A stretch of 64,000 nt of DNA. Source: Allobosea sp. Its GTDB lineage: Bacteria; Pseudomonadota; Alphaproteobacteria; Rhizobiales; Beijerinckiaceae. The notes beneath the pieces are model-generated. The model had not been told where the DNA came from. It saw nothing but the letters and a program-made list of their open reading frames with translations, and ran no database searches. The translations under genes and the position numbers were made by a program. Positions 51,995 to 60,843 of the stretch are shown one piece after another (positions within the stretch are counted from its first letter, which is position 1; each line of letters starts with the position of its first letter). The DNA lies in the NCBI RefSeq assembly GCF_017308075.1, contig NZ_JAFKFX010000030.1:124001-188000 (forward strand), in the 5' to 3' direction.

Positions 51995-53692
51995 ATGATC
52001 TCGAGACGCGAATTCCTTCAGGCGACGGCGGCCGCGGCGGCGATTGCCACGGCCTCCGGCCTCGGCCCGCTCGGCCGGGCAGCCGCGCAGCAGAAGCTCT
52101 CCCAGGCCGATATCCTGCGCTTCGACCCGCTGGGCACGGTGACGCTTCTTTATGTCACCGACATCCATGCGCAGCTGATGCCGCTGCATTTCCGCGAGCC
52201 CTCGGTCAATCTCGGCGTCGGCCCGGCCAAGGGCCAGCCTCCGCATCTCGTCGACGCCGAGTTCCGCGCGCATTTCAAGATCGCCGCCGGCTCGGCCGAC
52301 GCCTTCGCACTGACCTCCGATGATTTCACCAGCCTGGCCAAGACCTATGGCCGGATGGGCGGGCTCGACCGCGTCGCGACGCTCGCCAAGGCGATCCGGG
52401 CCGAGCGCGGCGACGACAAGGTTCTGCTGCTCGACGGCGGCGACACCTGGCAGGGCAGCTGGAGCTCGCTTCAGAGCAAGGGCCAGGACATGGTCGAGGT
52501 GATGTCGGCGCTGAAGACCGACGCCATGGTCGGCCATTGGGAGTTCACGCTCGGGGCCGAGCGCGTCAAGGAGATCGCCGAGAGCGCCTCCTTCGCCTTC
52601 CTCGCCCAGAACATCCGCGACAAGGAATGGAACGAGCCGGTCTTCCCGCCGCGCAAGGTCTTCGAGAGGGGCGGCGTCAAGATCGCCGTGATCGGCCAGG
52701 CCCTGCCCCGGACCGCGATCGCCAATCCGCGCTGGATGTTCCCGGACTGGGAGTTCGGCATCCGCGAGGAGGAAATCCAGAAGCAGGTCGAGGAAGCCCG
52801 CGCCGAGGGCGCTGCCATCGTCGTGCTGCTCTCCCATGACGGCTTCGACGTCGACAAGAAGCTGGCTTCGCGGGTCAAGGGCCTCGACATCATCCTGACC
52901 GCCCACACCCATGATGCGATGCCGGGGATGATCCGCGTCGGCGACACCGTGCTCGTCGCCTCCGGCTCGCATGGCAAATTCCTGTCGCGGCTCGACATCG
53001 CCGTGAAGGATGGCAAGGTCTCCGATATCCGCTTCAAGCTGATGCCGGTCTTCTCCGACGCCATCGCCCCGGATGCCGAGATGGCGGCGCTGATCAGGAA
53101 GGTCCGCGAGCCCTATGCCGCCGATCTCGCCAGGGAGATCGGCCGGACGGAGTCGCTGCTCTACCGGCGCGGCAATTTCAACGGCTCCTTCGACGATCTG
53201 ATCTGCGACGCGATGCTGAGCCAACGCGACGCCGAGATCGCGCTCTCGCCGGGCTTCCGCTGGGGCGGCAGCCTGCTGCCGGGCGACGCCATCACCTGGG
53301 AGGCGATCACCAACGCCACCGCGATCACCTATCCCAACTGCTACCGCATGGAGATGACCGGCGCTCAGCTCAAGGAGATCCTCGAGGACGTCGCCGACAA
53401 CATCTTCCACCCGGACCCCTATTTCCAGGGCGGCGGCGACATGGTCCGCGTCGGTGGCATGGGCTACGCGATCGATGTCGGCAAGCCGATGGGCAGCCGC
53501 ATCTCCGGCCTGACGCATCTGAAGTCCGGCCAGCCGATCGAGGCCGCGAAGAAATACGTGGTCTCCGGCTGGGCCAGCGTCAACGAAGGCACGCAGGGGC
53601 CGCCGATCTGGGACGTGGTCCGCGACCATGTCGCCGCGACCAAGACGATCACCATCAAGCCGAACGACGCCGTCAAAGTCACCGGGGCCTGA
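51995..53692 (+). CDS. soxB: thiosulfohydrolase SoxB
   Basis: Mn-dependent hydrolase that releases sulfate from SoxY-bound thiosulfonate, 565 residues. Tat signal ISRREFLQATAAAAAIATAS. Metal-site blocks: LYVTDIHAQLMPLHF (residues about 52-66), LLDGGDTW, GHWEFTLG, LLSHDGFD and TAHTHDAMPG, each with a ligand. The 5'-nucleotidase C-terminal domain follows with FNGSFDDLICDAML. Diagnostic for the Sox pathway. Follows soxZ after a palindromic repeat. Confidence 0.97.
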   Translation: MISRREFLQATAAAAAIATASGLGPLGRAAAQQKLSQADILRFDPLGTVTLLYVTDIHAQLMPLHFREPSVNLGVGPAKGQPPHLVDAEFRAHFKIAAGSADAFALTSDDFTSLAKTYGRMGGLDRVATLAKAIRAERGDDKVLLLDGGDTWQGSWSSLQSKGQDMVEVMSALKTDAMVGHWEFTLGAERVKEIAESASFAFLAQNIRDKEWNEPVFPPRKVFERGGVKIAVIGQALPRTAIANPRWMFPDWEFGIREEEIQKQVEEARAEGAAIVVLLSHDGFDVDKKLASRVKGLDIILTAHTHDAMPGMIRVGDTVLVASGSHGKFLSRLDIAVKDGKVSDIRFKLMPVFSDAIAPDAEMAALIRKVREPYAADLAREIGRTESLLYRRGNFNGSFDDLICDAMLSQRDAEIALSPGFRWGGSLLPGDAITWEAITNATAITYPNCYRMEMTGAQLKEILEDVADNIFHPDPYFQGGGDMVRVGGMGYAIDVGKPMGSRISGLTHLKSGQPIEAAKKYVVSGWASVNEGTQGPPIWDVVRDHVAATKTITIKPNDAVKVTGA

Positions 53693-53733
53693 CGCGGTCT
53701 TTCGAGCCGCCTGCCCTCGCCCAAACAGGACGT

Positions 53734-55017
53734 ATGCCCATGAGCTCTGAAAACCAGGCCGGGCCGCTCAGCCGCCGCCGCTTCCTCGGCGCAGCCGGGG
53801 TGGCCGGCGCGGGCCTAGCCGCCAGCACTCTGCCCGCGCGCGCCCAGGCGCCCGCTCCCGATCCGCTGATCACCGAGGTCCAGGACTGGAACCGCTATCT
53901 CGGCGAAGGCGTCGACAAGCGCCCCTATGGCACGCCCTCGCGCTTCGAGAAGCATGTCATGCGCCGCGACGTCTCCTGGCTGACGGCCTCTCCCGAATCC
54001 TCGGTCAACTTCACGCCGCTGCACGAGCTCGACGGCATCATCACCCCTTCCGGGCTGTGCTTCGAGCGCCATCATGGCGGCATCGCCGATATCGATCCGG
54101 CCAATCACCGGCTGATGATCCATGGGCTGGTCGAAAAGCCGCTGGTCTTCACCATGGAAGACCTCAGGCGCATGCCACGCCAGAACCATGTCCACTTCCT
54201 GGAATGCGCCGCCAATTCCGGCATGGAATGGCGCGGGGCGCAGCTCAATGGCTGCCAGTTCACCCACGGCATGATCCATAACGTCATGTACACCGGCGTG
54301 CCGCTGAAGCTGCTGCTCGCCGAGGCCGGGCTCAAGCCCAATGCCAAATGGCTGATGCTCGAAGGCGCCGATTCTTCCGGCATGAACCGCTCCCTGCCGG
54401 TGATGAAGGCACTCGACGACGTGCTGATCGCCTTCGCCATGAACGGCGAGGCGCTGCGCCCCGAGCAGGGCTACCCGCTGCGCGCCGTGGTGCCCGGCTG
54501 GGAAGGCAATATCTGGGTGAAGTGGCTGCGCCGGATCGAGGTCGGCGACATGCCCTGGCAGGCCCGCGAGGAGACCTCGAAATACACCGACCTGCTCGCC
54601 GATGGCCGCTCGCGCCGCTACACCTTCATCATGGACGCCAAGTCTGTGGTGACCAATCCCTCGCCGCAGGCCCCGCTCAAGCACAAGGGCCGCAACGTCC
54701 TCACCGGCCTCGCCTGGTCAGGGCGCGGCACGATCAAGCGCGTCGACGTCACGCTCGACGGTGGCAGGAACTGGCAATCGGCTAGGATCGACGGGCCCGT
54801 GCTCGATAAGTCGCTGACCCGCTTCTATGTCGATTTCGACTGGGCCGGCCAGGAGCTGCTGATCCAGTCGCGAGCCATCGATTCCACCGGCTATGTTCAG
54901 CCGACCAAGGAGGAACTGCGCAAGGTCCGGGGCGTCAACTCCATCTACCACAATAACGGCATCCAGACCTGGCATGTGAAGGCGAACGGGGAGACCGAGA
55001 ATGTCGAGATCGCTTAA
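53734..55017 (+). CDS. soxC: sulfane dehydrogenase molybdenum subunit SoxC
   Basis: Molybdenum subunit of sulfane dehydrogenase, 427 residues. Tat signal LSRRRFLGAAGVAGAGLAAS. The sulfite-oxidase domain carries the molybdenum cysteine C158 in HVHFLECAANSG; the dimerisation domain follows (about residues 300-420). The start is ATG 53734 or 53740 (MSSENQ). It overlaps soxD by 17 bp. Presence of soxCD predicts complete oxidation of thiosulfate to sulfate without sulfur globules. Confidence 0.95.
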   Translation: MPMSSENQAGPLSRRRFLGAAGVAGAGLAASTLPARAQAPAPDPLITEVQDWNRYLGEGVDKRPYGTPSRFEKHVMRRDVSWLTASPESSVNFTPLHELDGIITPSGLCFERHHGGIADIDPANHRLMIHGLVEKPLVFTMEDLRRMPRQNHVHFLECAANSGMEWRGAQLNGCQFTHGMIHNVMYTGVPLKLLLAEAGLKPNAKWLMLEGADSSGMNRSLPVMKALDDVLIAFAMNGEALRPEQGYPLRAVVPGWEGNIWVKWLRRIEVGDMPWQAREETSKYTDLLADGRSRRYTFIMDAKSVVTNPSPQAPLKHKGRNVLTGLAWSGRGTIKRVDVTLDGGRNWQSARIDGPVLDKSLTRFYVDFDWAGQELLIQSRAIDSTGYVQPTKEELRKVRGVNSIYHNNGIQTWHVKANGETENVEIA

Positions 55018-55726
55018 GCCGGTTCTCCTCGCAGGCCTGGCCGGCCTCGCCATTATCGGCGCCGGCCCGCTGATCGCCCAGACCGCCAAACCGCAGGTTC
55101 CTGCCGCCACGCCTGCTCACGCCTCGCCCGCCAAGACGCCGGCGCTCGGCCTCGGCCGCCCGGCTCTGCCGGAGGAAATCAAGGCCTGGGACATCGCCGT
55201 GCGTCCCGATGGCAAGGGCCTGCCGCCCGGCAAGGGCACGGTGAAGCAGGGCGACGAGATCTTCCAGGCGCAATGTGCGAGCTGCCATGGCGAGTTCGGC
55301 CAGGGCAATGGCCGCTGGCCGGTGCTCGCCGGCGGCCAGGGCTCGCTCAAGGCCGATCGGCCCGAGAAGACCATCGGCTCGTTCTGGCCCGATCTCTCGA
55401 CGGTGTACGACTACATCCGGCGCGCCATGCCCTATGGCAACGCCCAGTCGCTGAGCCCCGACGAGATCTACGCCCTGACGGCCTATCTGCTCTACCTGAA
55501 CGACATCGTGAAGGATGAGGAGTTCGAGCTCACGGACAAGAACTTCACCTCGGTGAAGCTGCCCAACGCCGCCGCATTCTACGACGATGATCGCGAGACC
55601 ACCGAGAAGGCGTTCTGGGGCAAGGAGCCCTGCATGACGAACTGCAAGACCGAGGCGAAGATCACGGGGCGCGCCGTGGTCCTGGACGTGACGCCCGATT
55701 CGAAATCGGCGCCGAAGGTCGACTGA
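55001..55726 (+). CDS. soxD: sulfane dehydrogenase cytochrome subunit SoxD (one heme)
   Basis: c-type cytochrome subunit of SoxCD, 241 residues. Signal peptide LLAGLAGLAIIGAGPLIAQ. A single heme site CASCH is at residues 92-96; the Cys pair in CMTNCKTE near the C-terminus is not a heme motif. The SoxD described in Paracoccus is larger with two hemes, so this is a shorter form. Starts within soxC (17-bp overlap) and shares a stop/start TGATG with the next cytochrome gene. Confidence 0.9.
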   Translation: MSRSLKPVLLAGLAGLAIIGAGPLIAQTAKPQVPAATPAHASPAKTPALGLGRPALPEEIKAWDIAVRPDGKGLPPGKGTVKQGDEIFQAQCASCHGEFGQGNGRWPVLAGGQGSLKADRPEKTIGSFWPDLSTVYDYIRRAMPYGNAQSLSPDEIYALTAYLLYLNDIVKDEEFELTDKNFTSVKLPNAAAFYDDDRETTEKAFWGKEPCMTNCKTEAKITGRAVVLDVTPDSKSAPKVD

Positions 55727-56055
55727 TGGCGGGCACCTTTCCGGTTCCGGCCTGGCTCGGCTCGGTCGCGACGGCGCTCGCGCTGTCGGCCGGTCCGGCC
55801 AGCGCCACAGGCGACAAGGCCCTGGGAGAATATCTCTCCTCCGAATGCACGACCTGCCATCAGAGCAGCGGCCGGCAGGTCGGCGGCATCCCGGCCATTA
55901 TCGGCCACCCGGCCGACCAGTTCATCGCGCTGATGATCACCTATCGCGACAAGCAGCGCGACAACCAGGTGATGCAGACCATCGCCGGACGCCTGACGCG
56001 CGAGGAGATGGATGCGCTCGCCGCCTATTATGAAAGCCTGAAGCCGAGCCGTTGA
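55726..56055 (+). CDS. small c-type cytochrome (SoxE-position)
   Basis: Monoheme cytochrome c, 109 residues, with signal peptide (WLGSVATALALSAGPASA) and CTTCH at residues 41-45; a C-terminal methionine in NQVMQTIAG is a plausible axial ligand. Its last helix is REEMDALAAYYESLK, typical of FccA/SoxE class I cytochromes. Placed immediately before the flavoprotein SoxF, it is probably the heme partner of that subunit, although SoxE of Paracoccus is described as diheme. Confidence 0.8.
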   Translation: MAGTFPVPAWLGSVATALALSAGPASATGDKALGEYLSSECTTCHQSSGRQVGGIPAIIGHPADQFIALMITYRDKQRDNQVMQTIAGRLTREEMDALAAYYESLKPSR

Positions 56056-56180
56056 GCGTGCGATTGCGCGCCGCGACTGGGGCGGATGAAGATCGGTCAG
56101 GTCCGCAAGAGGCCGCCGGGACTACCGACAAGACGATGTCGCAGGACGATGTCGATCGAACGAGCACTGGGGAGAGAGAC

Positions 56181-57458
56181 ATGCAGATCAATCGCCGCTC
56201 CGTCGTCCTGACCGGCCTGTCGGCAGCCGGAACTTTCGCATTGGGAGCACCGGGCGTTCTCGGCCAGGCCAAGCCCCGCGTCGTGGTGATCGGCGGCGGC
56301 GCCGGCGGCGCTACGGCGGCGCGCTACATCGCCAAGGACAGCCAGGGCGCCATCGCGGTGACGCTGGTCGAGGAGAACGAGAGCTATCAGACCTGCTTCC
56401 ACTCCAATCTCTATGTCGGCGGCTTCCGCAAATACGAGGAGATCGTCCACGGCTACGATGCACTGGCGAAGAACCACGGCATCACGCTGGCACGGGCGCG
56501 GGCGACCCAGATCGACCGCGACAAGAAGGAGGTCGTGCTCTCGACCGGGCAGCGCCTGCCCTATGATCGCCTCGTCGTCTCGCCGGGCATCGACCTGAAA
56601 TACGATTCCGTTCCCGGCTGGTCGAAGGAGGTCGAGGAGCAGATGCCGCATGGCTGGAAGCCCGGCCGCCAGACCCAGCTGATCAAGCAGCGGCTCGATG
56701 CCGTGCCCAATGGCGGCACCATCGTGATGATCGCCCCGCCGAACCCCTATCGCTGCCCGCCCGGCCCCTATGAGCGCGCCTCGATGTTCGCGCATGTGCT
56801 GCAGCAGGCCGGCAAGAAGGACGCCAAGATCATCATCCTCGACCCCAAGGAGAGTTTCTCCAAGCAGGGCGTCTTCCAGGCCGACTGGGAGAAGCGCTAC
56901 CGGTCGATGATCGAATGGCTCGGCCCCAAGATCCATGACGGGATCAAATCGGTCGACCCGAAGACCAACACGGTCGTCACCGGCTTCGAGACCTACAAGG
57001 ATTGCGCCTTCGTCAACGTCATCCCGGCGCAGATGGCCGGCGAGATCGCCCGCAGCGCCGGGCTGGCCCCCGCAGGCGGCTATTGCGCCATCGATGCCGC
57101 GACGATGAAATCGACCGTCGACCCGAACATCTTCGTGCTCGGCGACGCCTGCATCGCCGGCGACATGCCGAAATCCGCCTTCTCGGCCAACAGCCAGGCC
57201 AAGGTCGCGGCGATGACGATCCGCGGCGAGCTGACCAATGCCCGCACCTTCCCGGCCCGCTACGTCAACACCTGCTGGTCGCTGGTCGCGCCCGACGACA
57301 CCATCAAGGTCGGCGGCCGCTACGAGCCCAAGGACGGCAAGATCGCGGCGACCGAGACCTTCGTCTCCAAGCCCGGCGAAAGCGCCGAGCTGCGCAAGGA
57401 GAACCAGGCCGAAAACATGGGCTGGTATGCCGGCATCACCGCCGACATGTTCAGCTGA
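56181..57458 (+). CDS. soxF: flavoprotein SoxF / FccB-type sulfide dehydrogenase subunit
   Basis: FAD-binding flavoprotein of the flavocytochrome c sulfide dehydrogenase family, 425 residues. Signal NRRSVVLTGLSAAGTFALGA has a twin-arginine. FAD motif VVVIGGGAGGATAARYIA is at residues 34-51; redox-active cysteines are seen in ESYQTCFHSN and PYRCPPGPYERASM; the C-terminal FCSD domain includes NIFVLGDACIAGDMPKSA. Oxidises sulfide (or polysulfide) and gives electrons to cytochrome. The real start is ATG 56181, after GGGGAGAGAG. Confidence 0.9.
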   Translation: MQINRRSVVLTGLSAAGTFALGAPGVLGQAKPRVVVIGGGAGGATAARYIAKDSQGAIAVTLVEENESYQTCFHSNLYVGGFRKYEEIVHGYDALAKNHGITLARARATQIDRDKKEVVLSTGQRLPYDRLVVSPGIDLKYDSVPGWSKEVEEQMPHGWKPGRQTQLIKQRLDAVPNGGTIVMIAPPNPYRCPPGPYERASMFAHVLQQAGKKDAKIIILDPKESFSKQGVFQADWEKRYRSMIEWLGPKIHDGIKSVDPKTNTVVTGFETYKDCAFVNVIPAQMAGEIARSAGLAPAGGYCAIDAATMKSTVDPNIFVLGDACIAGDMPKSAFSANSQAKVAAMTIRGELTNARTFPARYVNTCWSLVAPDDTIKVGGRYEPKDGKIAATETFVSKPGESAELRKENQAENMGWYAGITADMFS

Positions 57459-57502
57459 CGAGGAACACCTGCGCCGCGACCTCCCGCGCAGCGCCGGACT
57501 GA

Positions 57503-57530
57503 AGGCCGCGCCCCGCGCGGCCTCTTTTTT
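57503..57530 (+). terminator. rho-independent terminator after soxF
   Basis: Arms AGGCCGCG (57503-57510) and CGCGGCCT (57516-57523), 5-nt loop, then C and TTTTTT (57525-57530). It is a strong terminator only 26 bp before the next cytochrome ATG. Confidence 0.88.
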
Positions 57531-57556
57531 CAAGCCCCCGGAGACAAGGACAAAGC

Positions 57557-57943
57557 ATGCGATTTCTGACCAGCGCGACCCTGATTGCCGCGGCATTCGC
57601 CGCGACCTCCGCGAACGCCCAGGACATCGCCGCCGGCGAGCGTTCCTGGAACAAGTGCCGCGCCTGCCACCAGATCGGCGAGACCGCGAAGAACGGCGTT
57701 GGACCGCATCTCAACGGGCTGTTCGGCCGGCATACCGGCGCCGTCGAAGGCTACAGCTACTCCACCGCCAACAAGAGCGCCGACATCACCTGGAACGAGG
57801 CGATCTTCGCCGAATACATCAAGGACCCCAAGGCCAAGATCCCCGGCACCAAGATGGTCTTCGCCGGCATCAAGAACGACAAGGAGATCGGCGATCTGAC
57901 GGCCTTCCTCAAGCAGTTCGGCAAGGACGGCAAGAAGCAGTGA
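57557..57943 (+). CDS. cytochrome c family protein (c2/c550-like)
   Basis: Soluble monoheme cytochrome, 128 residues. Signal peptide (LIAAAFAATSANA), heme site CRACH at 34-38 and axial methionine in GTKMVFAG near residue 97; GVGPHLNGLFGR and YSTANKSADITW are typical of c2/c550. Probable electron acceptor of the Sox enzymes and donor to an oxidase. A terminator precedes it by 26 bp, so it is expressed by read-through or from a promoter within soxF. Confidence 0.9.
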   Translation: MRFLTSATLIAAAFAATSANAQDIAAGERSWNKCRACHQIGETAKNGVGPHLNGLFGRHTGAVEGYSYSTANKSADITWNEAIFAEYIKDPKAKIPGTKMVFAGIKNDKEIGDLTAFLKQFGKDGKKQ

Positions 57944-57989
57944 GCGATCGGCTCGCGGGCGCGAGCCGCCAGATCGGCGGCCGCGCCCC

Positions 57990-58092
57990 CATAGCATCGG
58001 ACCGAAAAGTGGAATCCTCTTTTCGGAAAACTCCGATGCGATAACACTGAGATAGATCACCGTGACCGCGTCCGAACGGACGCGCGGCGATC
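57990..58092. repeat. double-hairpin dispersed repeat, copy 2
   Basis: Nearly identical to 34199-34302. Nested stem GCATCGGA-CCGAAAAG...CTTTTCGG...TCCGATGC, then GCGATAACACTGAGATAGATC and GATCACCG...CGCGTCCGAACGGACGCG...CGGCGATC. It lies between convergent cytochrome and aldehyde dehydrogenase genes. Confidence 0.87.
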
Positions 58093-58099
58093 TAGCCCG

Positions 58100-59680
58100 T
58101 CATTTGCCGCTGCCGGAGCGCATGATGGTCCGGCTCTGTTCGCGCATGAACTGCGGCACATAATAGGGGCCGAGCCCACCCTTGCCGGCGACACCCGAGC
58201 CCTTCCAGCCGCAGAAGGTCTGCACGCCCGGCCAGGCGCCGGTGGTCGCGCCGCTGGCGCGGTTGGCATAGAGCGCGCCCGCCTCGGCCCGATCGAGGAA
58301 GAGCTCGAGCTCCGCCTCGTCAGTGGCATAGGCGCCCGCCGTCAGGCCGTAGAGGACGTCATTGCCGTCGGCGATCGCATCCTCCAACCGGTCATAGGGC
58401 TGCACCGAGAGGAAGGGCAGGAACAGCTCGTCCTTGTTCAGCCTGTGGCCCGGGGCGAGCCCTTCGACGATCGTCGGCTGCAGATAGGCGCCGCCATCAT
58501 GGACACCGCCGGAGAGCCGCGTCCCGCCGAAGCGGATCTTTCCGTCGCGCCCGGCTTCCTCGCAGGCTTTCCGGTAGCGCATCGCGGCGTTCTCGTCGAT
58601 CACCGGCCCCATGAACACCTCAGGCTGCAACGGCGGGGCGATCTTCAGGGCGGCCGTGCGCTCGACCAGCCGCCACATGAAGTCGTCATAGACAGCCCGC
58701 GCGACATAGACCTTGGAGCCCGACGAGCATTTCTGGCCCTGCAGCCCGAAGGCCGAACGCATCACGCCTTCGGCCGCAACATCCAGATCGGCGCTGGCGG
58801 TCACATAGCTCGGATTCTTGCCGCCCATCTCGATGATCACCGGACGGTTGAACGGCCCGGCCGCGACGCTGCGCAGGATTTTCGTTCCCACCGCATGCGA
58901 GCCGATGAAGGCATAGCCGGCGACATCCGGATGATCGACCAAAGCCTGGCCGGTGACGGCCCCGCCGCAGACGAGGTTGAGCACCCCGGCGGGAAGCCCG
59001 GCCTCCTCGCACAGCCGGGCGAGCCAGCCGCCGGTCAATCCCGCAAAGGGGCTCGGCTTGAGCACGACCGCATTGCCGGCGACCAAGGCCCCGGTCAGCA
59101 TGCCGATGCCGAGCGCAACCGGGAAGTTGAACGGCACGATGACCGCGAAGACGCCGTAGGGGCGCAGCACATCCGAGGTTTCCTCGATCGCGACGGCCCG
59201 CTGCAATGGCCGTCGGAAACCGTCATTGCGCTCCATCTCGTCGCAATAATAGCGCACGAGATCGACGGCTTCCTCGACCTCGCCCATCGCCTCGCCAAAG
59301 GATTTTCCGACCTCGCGCAGGCAGGCGGCAGCGACCGCGAACTTATGGGCTTCCAGCCGCTCCGCGACGCGCCGGAGCAGAGCCACACGCTCCTGCCATG
59401 GCGTCGCGGCCCAGCCGCGACAGGCCTGGCGTGCCGCTGCCACGGCCCGACCGACCTCTGCCGGTCCAGCCTCGACGAAGCGGCCCAGCAACTTGCCGTC
59501 GATCGGGCTGCGCGCCTCGTATTGCGTACCGGCCAGGTCCCATGCGCCGCCGATCAGGTTGGGATGGAGTTCCGCCGGCGCTGCCAGCGCCGTCTCGATA
59601 CTGGTGGAGAGTCGCGCGAACACCGCGCTGAAATCCACGCCGATATTGGAATAGGTCACCCGAGGCAGCGAACTCGCCAT
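58100..59680 (-). CDS. aldehyde dehydrogenase family protein (P5C dehydrogenase-like)
   Basis: NAD(P)-dependent aldehyde dehydrogenase, 526 residues. Seen are VIVPFNFPVALGIGMLTGAL (residues about 172-191), the NAD loop and FIGSHAVGTKIL, the general-base glutamate in IIEMGGKNPSYV (about 283-294), and the catalytic cysteine in GLQGQKCSSGSKVYV (about 312-326). The GGKNPSYVTASADLD and GQKCSSGSKVYV forms match the 1-pyrroline-5-carboxylate/glutamate-semialdehyde branch (RocA/PruA) more than betaine-aldehyde types. Substrate is inferred. Ends 8 bp from a dispersed repeat. Monocistronic. Confidence 0.85.
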   Translation of the reverse strand: MASSLPRVTYSNIGVDFSAVFARLSTSIETALAAPAELHPNLIGGAWDLAGTQYEARSPIDGKLLGRFVEAGPAEVGRAVAAARQACRGWAATPWQERVALLRRVAERLEAHKFAVAAACLREVGKSFGEAMGEVEEAVDLVRYYCDEMERNDGFRRPLQRAVAIEETSDVLRPYGVFAVIVPFNFPVALGIGMLTGALVAGNAVVLKPSPFAGLTGGWLARLCEEAGLPAGVLNLVCGGAVTGQALVDHPDVAGYAFIGSHAVGTKILRSVAAGPFNRPVIIEMGGKNPSYVTASADLDVAAEGVMRSAFGLQGQKCSSGSKVYVARAVYDDFMWRLVERTAALKIAPPLQPEVFMGPVIDENAAMRYRKACEEAGRDGKIRFGGTRLSGGVHDGGAYLQPTIVEGLAPGHRLNKDELFLPFLSVQPYDRLEDAIADGNDVLYGLTAGAYATDEAELELFLDRAEAGALYANRASGATTGAWPGVQTFCGWKGSGVAGKGGLGPYYVPQFMREQSRTIMRSGSGK

Positions 59681-60117
59681 CGATCAGTCTCCCGAAAGGC
59701 CATGACTGGCATCCGGATCAAGCTCGCCCGGCGCCGCCATGAACAAAAGGTCGCACAGGAAGATTTCGACTGTCAAACCTGATTATACTTGACTCCACAA
59801 CATCTAAACTGAAGTAAAATCAATAAAATGGCGACGCTCAAGAAAACAACGATGACGCCACCACGTCTCGATTGGAGATCGAGTCTTTTACACACCCTCC
59901 GCCCTGCCCTGATGACAAGTCGCTGCCGTGCCATCAGGCCAGCGCCATAGGAGCGCTGAATCGTGGCGGCTGACGCGCAGCGAGCCCCGCACAGGAGAGA
60001 GAGAGCGGCGCGAAGCTCGCCGTCTTGTCGGGACTCCGTCCGCAGGGTGGCCGTCACGGGCCCGGCCATCGGCGGGGCTTTCCGTCGGCGCTGGCGTTCA
60101 TCACCCGAATGGGGGTT
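59681..60117. other. gene-poor stretch before the decayed element
   Basis: No supportable gene in 437 bp. An AT-rich patch at 59770-59830 holds TATAAT on the minus strand (59782-59787), a possible aldehyde-dehydrogenase promoter about 100 bp upstream of its ATG, though no good -35 element was seen. A short stem CTCGAT/ATCGAG (59867-59883) with TCTTTTA follows. The rest looks like decayed accessory DNA with several small open frames and no coding bias. Confidence 0.4.
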
Positions 60118-60302
60118 GCTGCGGCGATTGCCGCAGGCCCTAAAGGGATGAGGCATGCCGAAAGCTGAAGCTGTTGAACGATCAGATGGGGCCGAAGGCG
60201 GGAGGCGTGTTCGCTCCCAATCCGATGCTGCTCGTCTTCCTCGATCTGTCGATCGAGGAGATCGACTGCAAGCCTCCTGGCGTCGCGGAAATAACCGGCG
60301 CG
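60118..60302 (+). repeat. direct repeat copy A (185 bp)
   Basis: Matches 61755-61926 along its length, offset 1637 bp, with identical sequence over the first 149 bp and a single 13-base insertion relative to copy B (about 60267-60279). Contains the start of the 60174 reading frame. Confidence 0.93.
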
Positions 60303-60620
60303 ATGGTCGCAATTCCGAAAGCGCCGCTGCTCTTCCAGGTACGCAGCCGCCGCAATGGGATCTATGCCGCCCCGCGCGGCGAGCAAAAGCTGACGCCAGT
60401 GCGCCACATCGAGATGATCAGCGATGAGCGCGACAGCACGCCTTTCAAACCCGACGACTACCGCTACATCTTTTTCGCCATCCGCGACGCAGCGGCATAC
60501 GGCATGGCCAAACTCGTCGGCAGGCAGCGCGTGGTGCTGCGGCAAGGAGATCGCGCCGCCCAAGCATTATCTGTGGACCGTGCGCAACCCGATACCGGGC
60601 GAGGAGATGAAACTGGCTAA
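60174..60620 (+). CDS. hypothetical protein of the decayed element
   Basis: Open frame of 148 residues whose first ~30 codons lie in the direct repeat. MNDQMGPKAGGVFAPNP opens it; KLTPVRHIEMISDERD and PDDYRYIFFAIRDAAAYGMAKLV look like real protein. After about residue 117 the composition changes as the frame runs over the integrase remnant, suggesting a frameshifted end. No family recognised. It may be a truncated phage or island gene. Confidence 0.35.
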   Translation: MNDQMGPKAGGVFAPNPMLLVFLDLSIEEIDCKPPGVAEITGAMVAIPKAPLLFQVRSRRNGIYAAPRGEQKLTPVRHIEMISDERDSTPFKPDDYRYIFFAIRDAAAYGMAKLVGRQRVVLRQGDRAAQALSVDRAQPDTGRGDETG

Positions 60621-60843
60621 CGTGCCCTGTCTGACTAGGCCTATGCCGCCACTGGCCAGCTTTCGCCACCAAGACCTGCGCGACACAGCCGTAACCTGGC
60701 TCGCAATAGCCGGCACCAACATCCCCGAGATCGCGAGCGTGACGGGCCACAGCCTACAGTCGAGCACCGACGTCCTAGAACATTATCTCGCGCGCCCCCT
60801 CGAACTGGCGGACCACAATCGCGAAGCTAGTGGAATGGCATGA
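60424..60843 (+). pseudogene. tyrosine recombinase (integrase) C-terminal remnant
   Basis: Only the catalytic C-terminus of a phage-type integrase remains. In the final ~75 codons it shows FRHQDLRDTAVTWLAIAG (HxxR box), EIASVTGHSLQSST (second histidine region) and EHYLARP with the nucleophilic tyrosine. The N-terminal arm-binding domain and first catalytic arginine are missing, and the upstream part of the open frame looks noncoding or out of phase. It indicates an old integration event near the tRNA-Lys. Confidence 0.75.

Noticed and set aside
55726-57458. Cytochrome plus flavoprotein as a stand-alone fccAB sulfide dehydrogenase
   Set aside because: Family relation is real, but the genes are coupled directly to soxD, so a SoxE/SoxF-type assignment within the Sox operon is preferred.
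59773-60312. Leftward open frame of about 180 codons across the gene-poor stretch
   Set aside because: It crosses the direct repeat and the aldehyde-dehydrogenase promoter region and shows no coding bias or domain.
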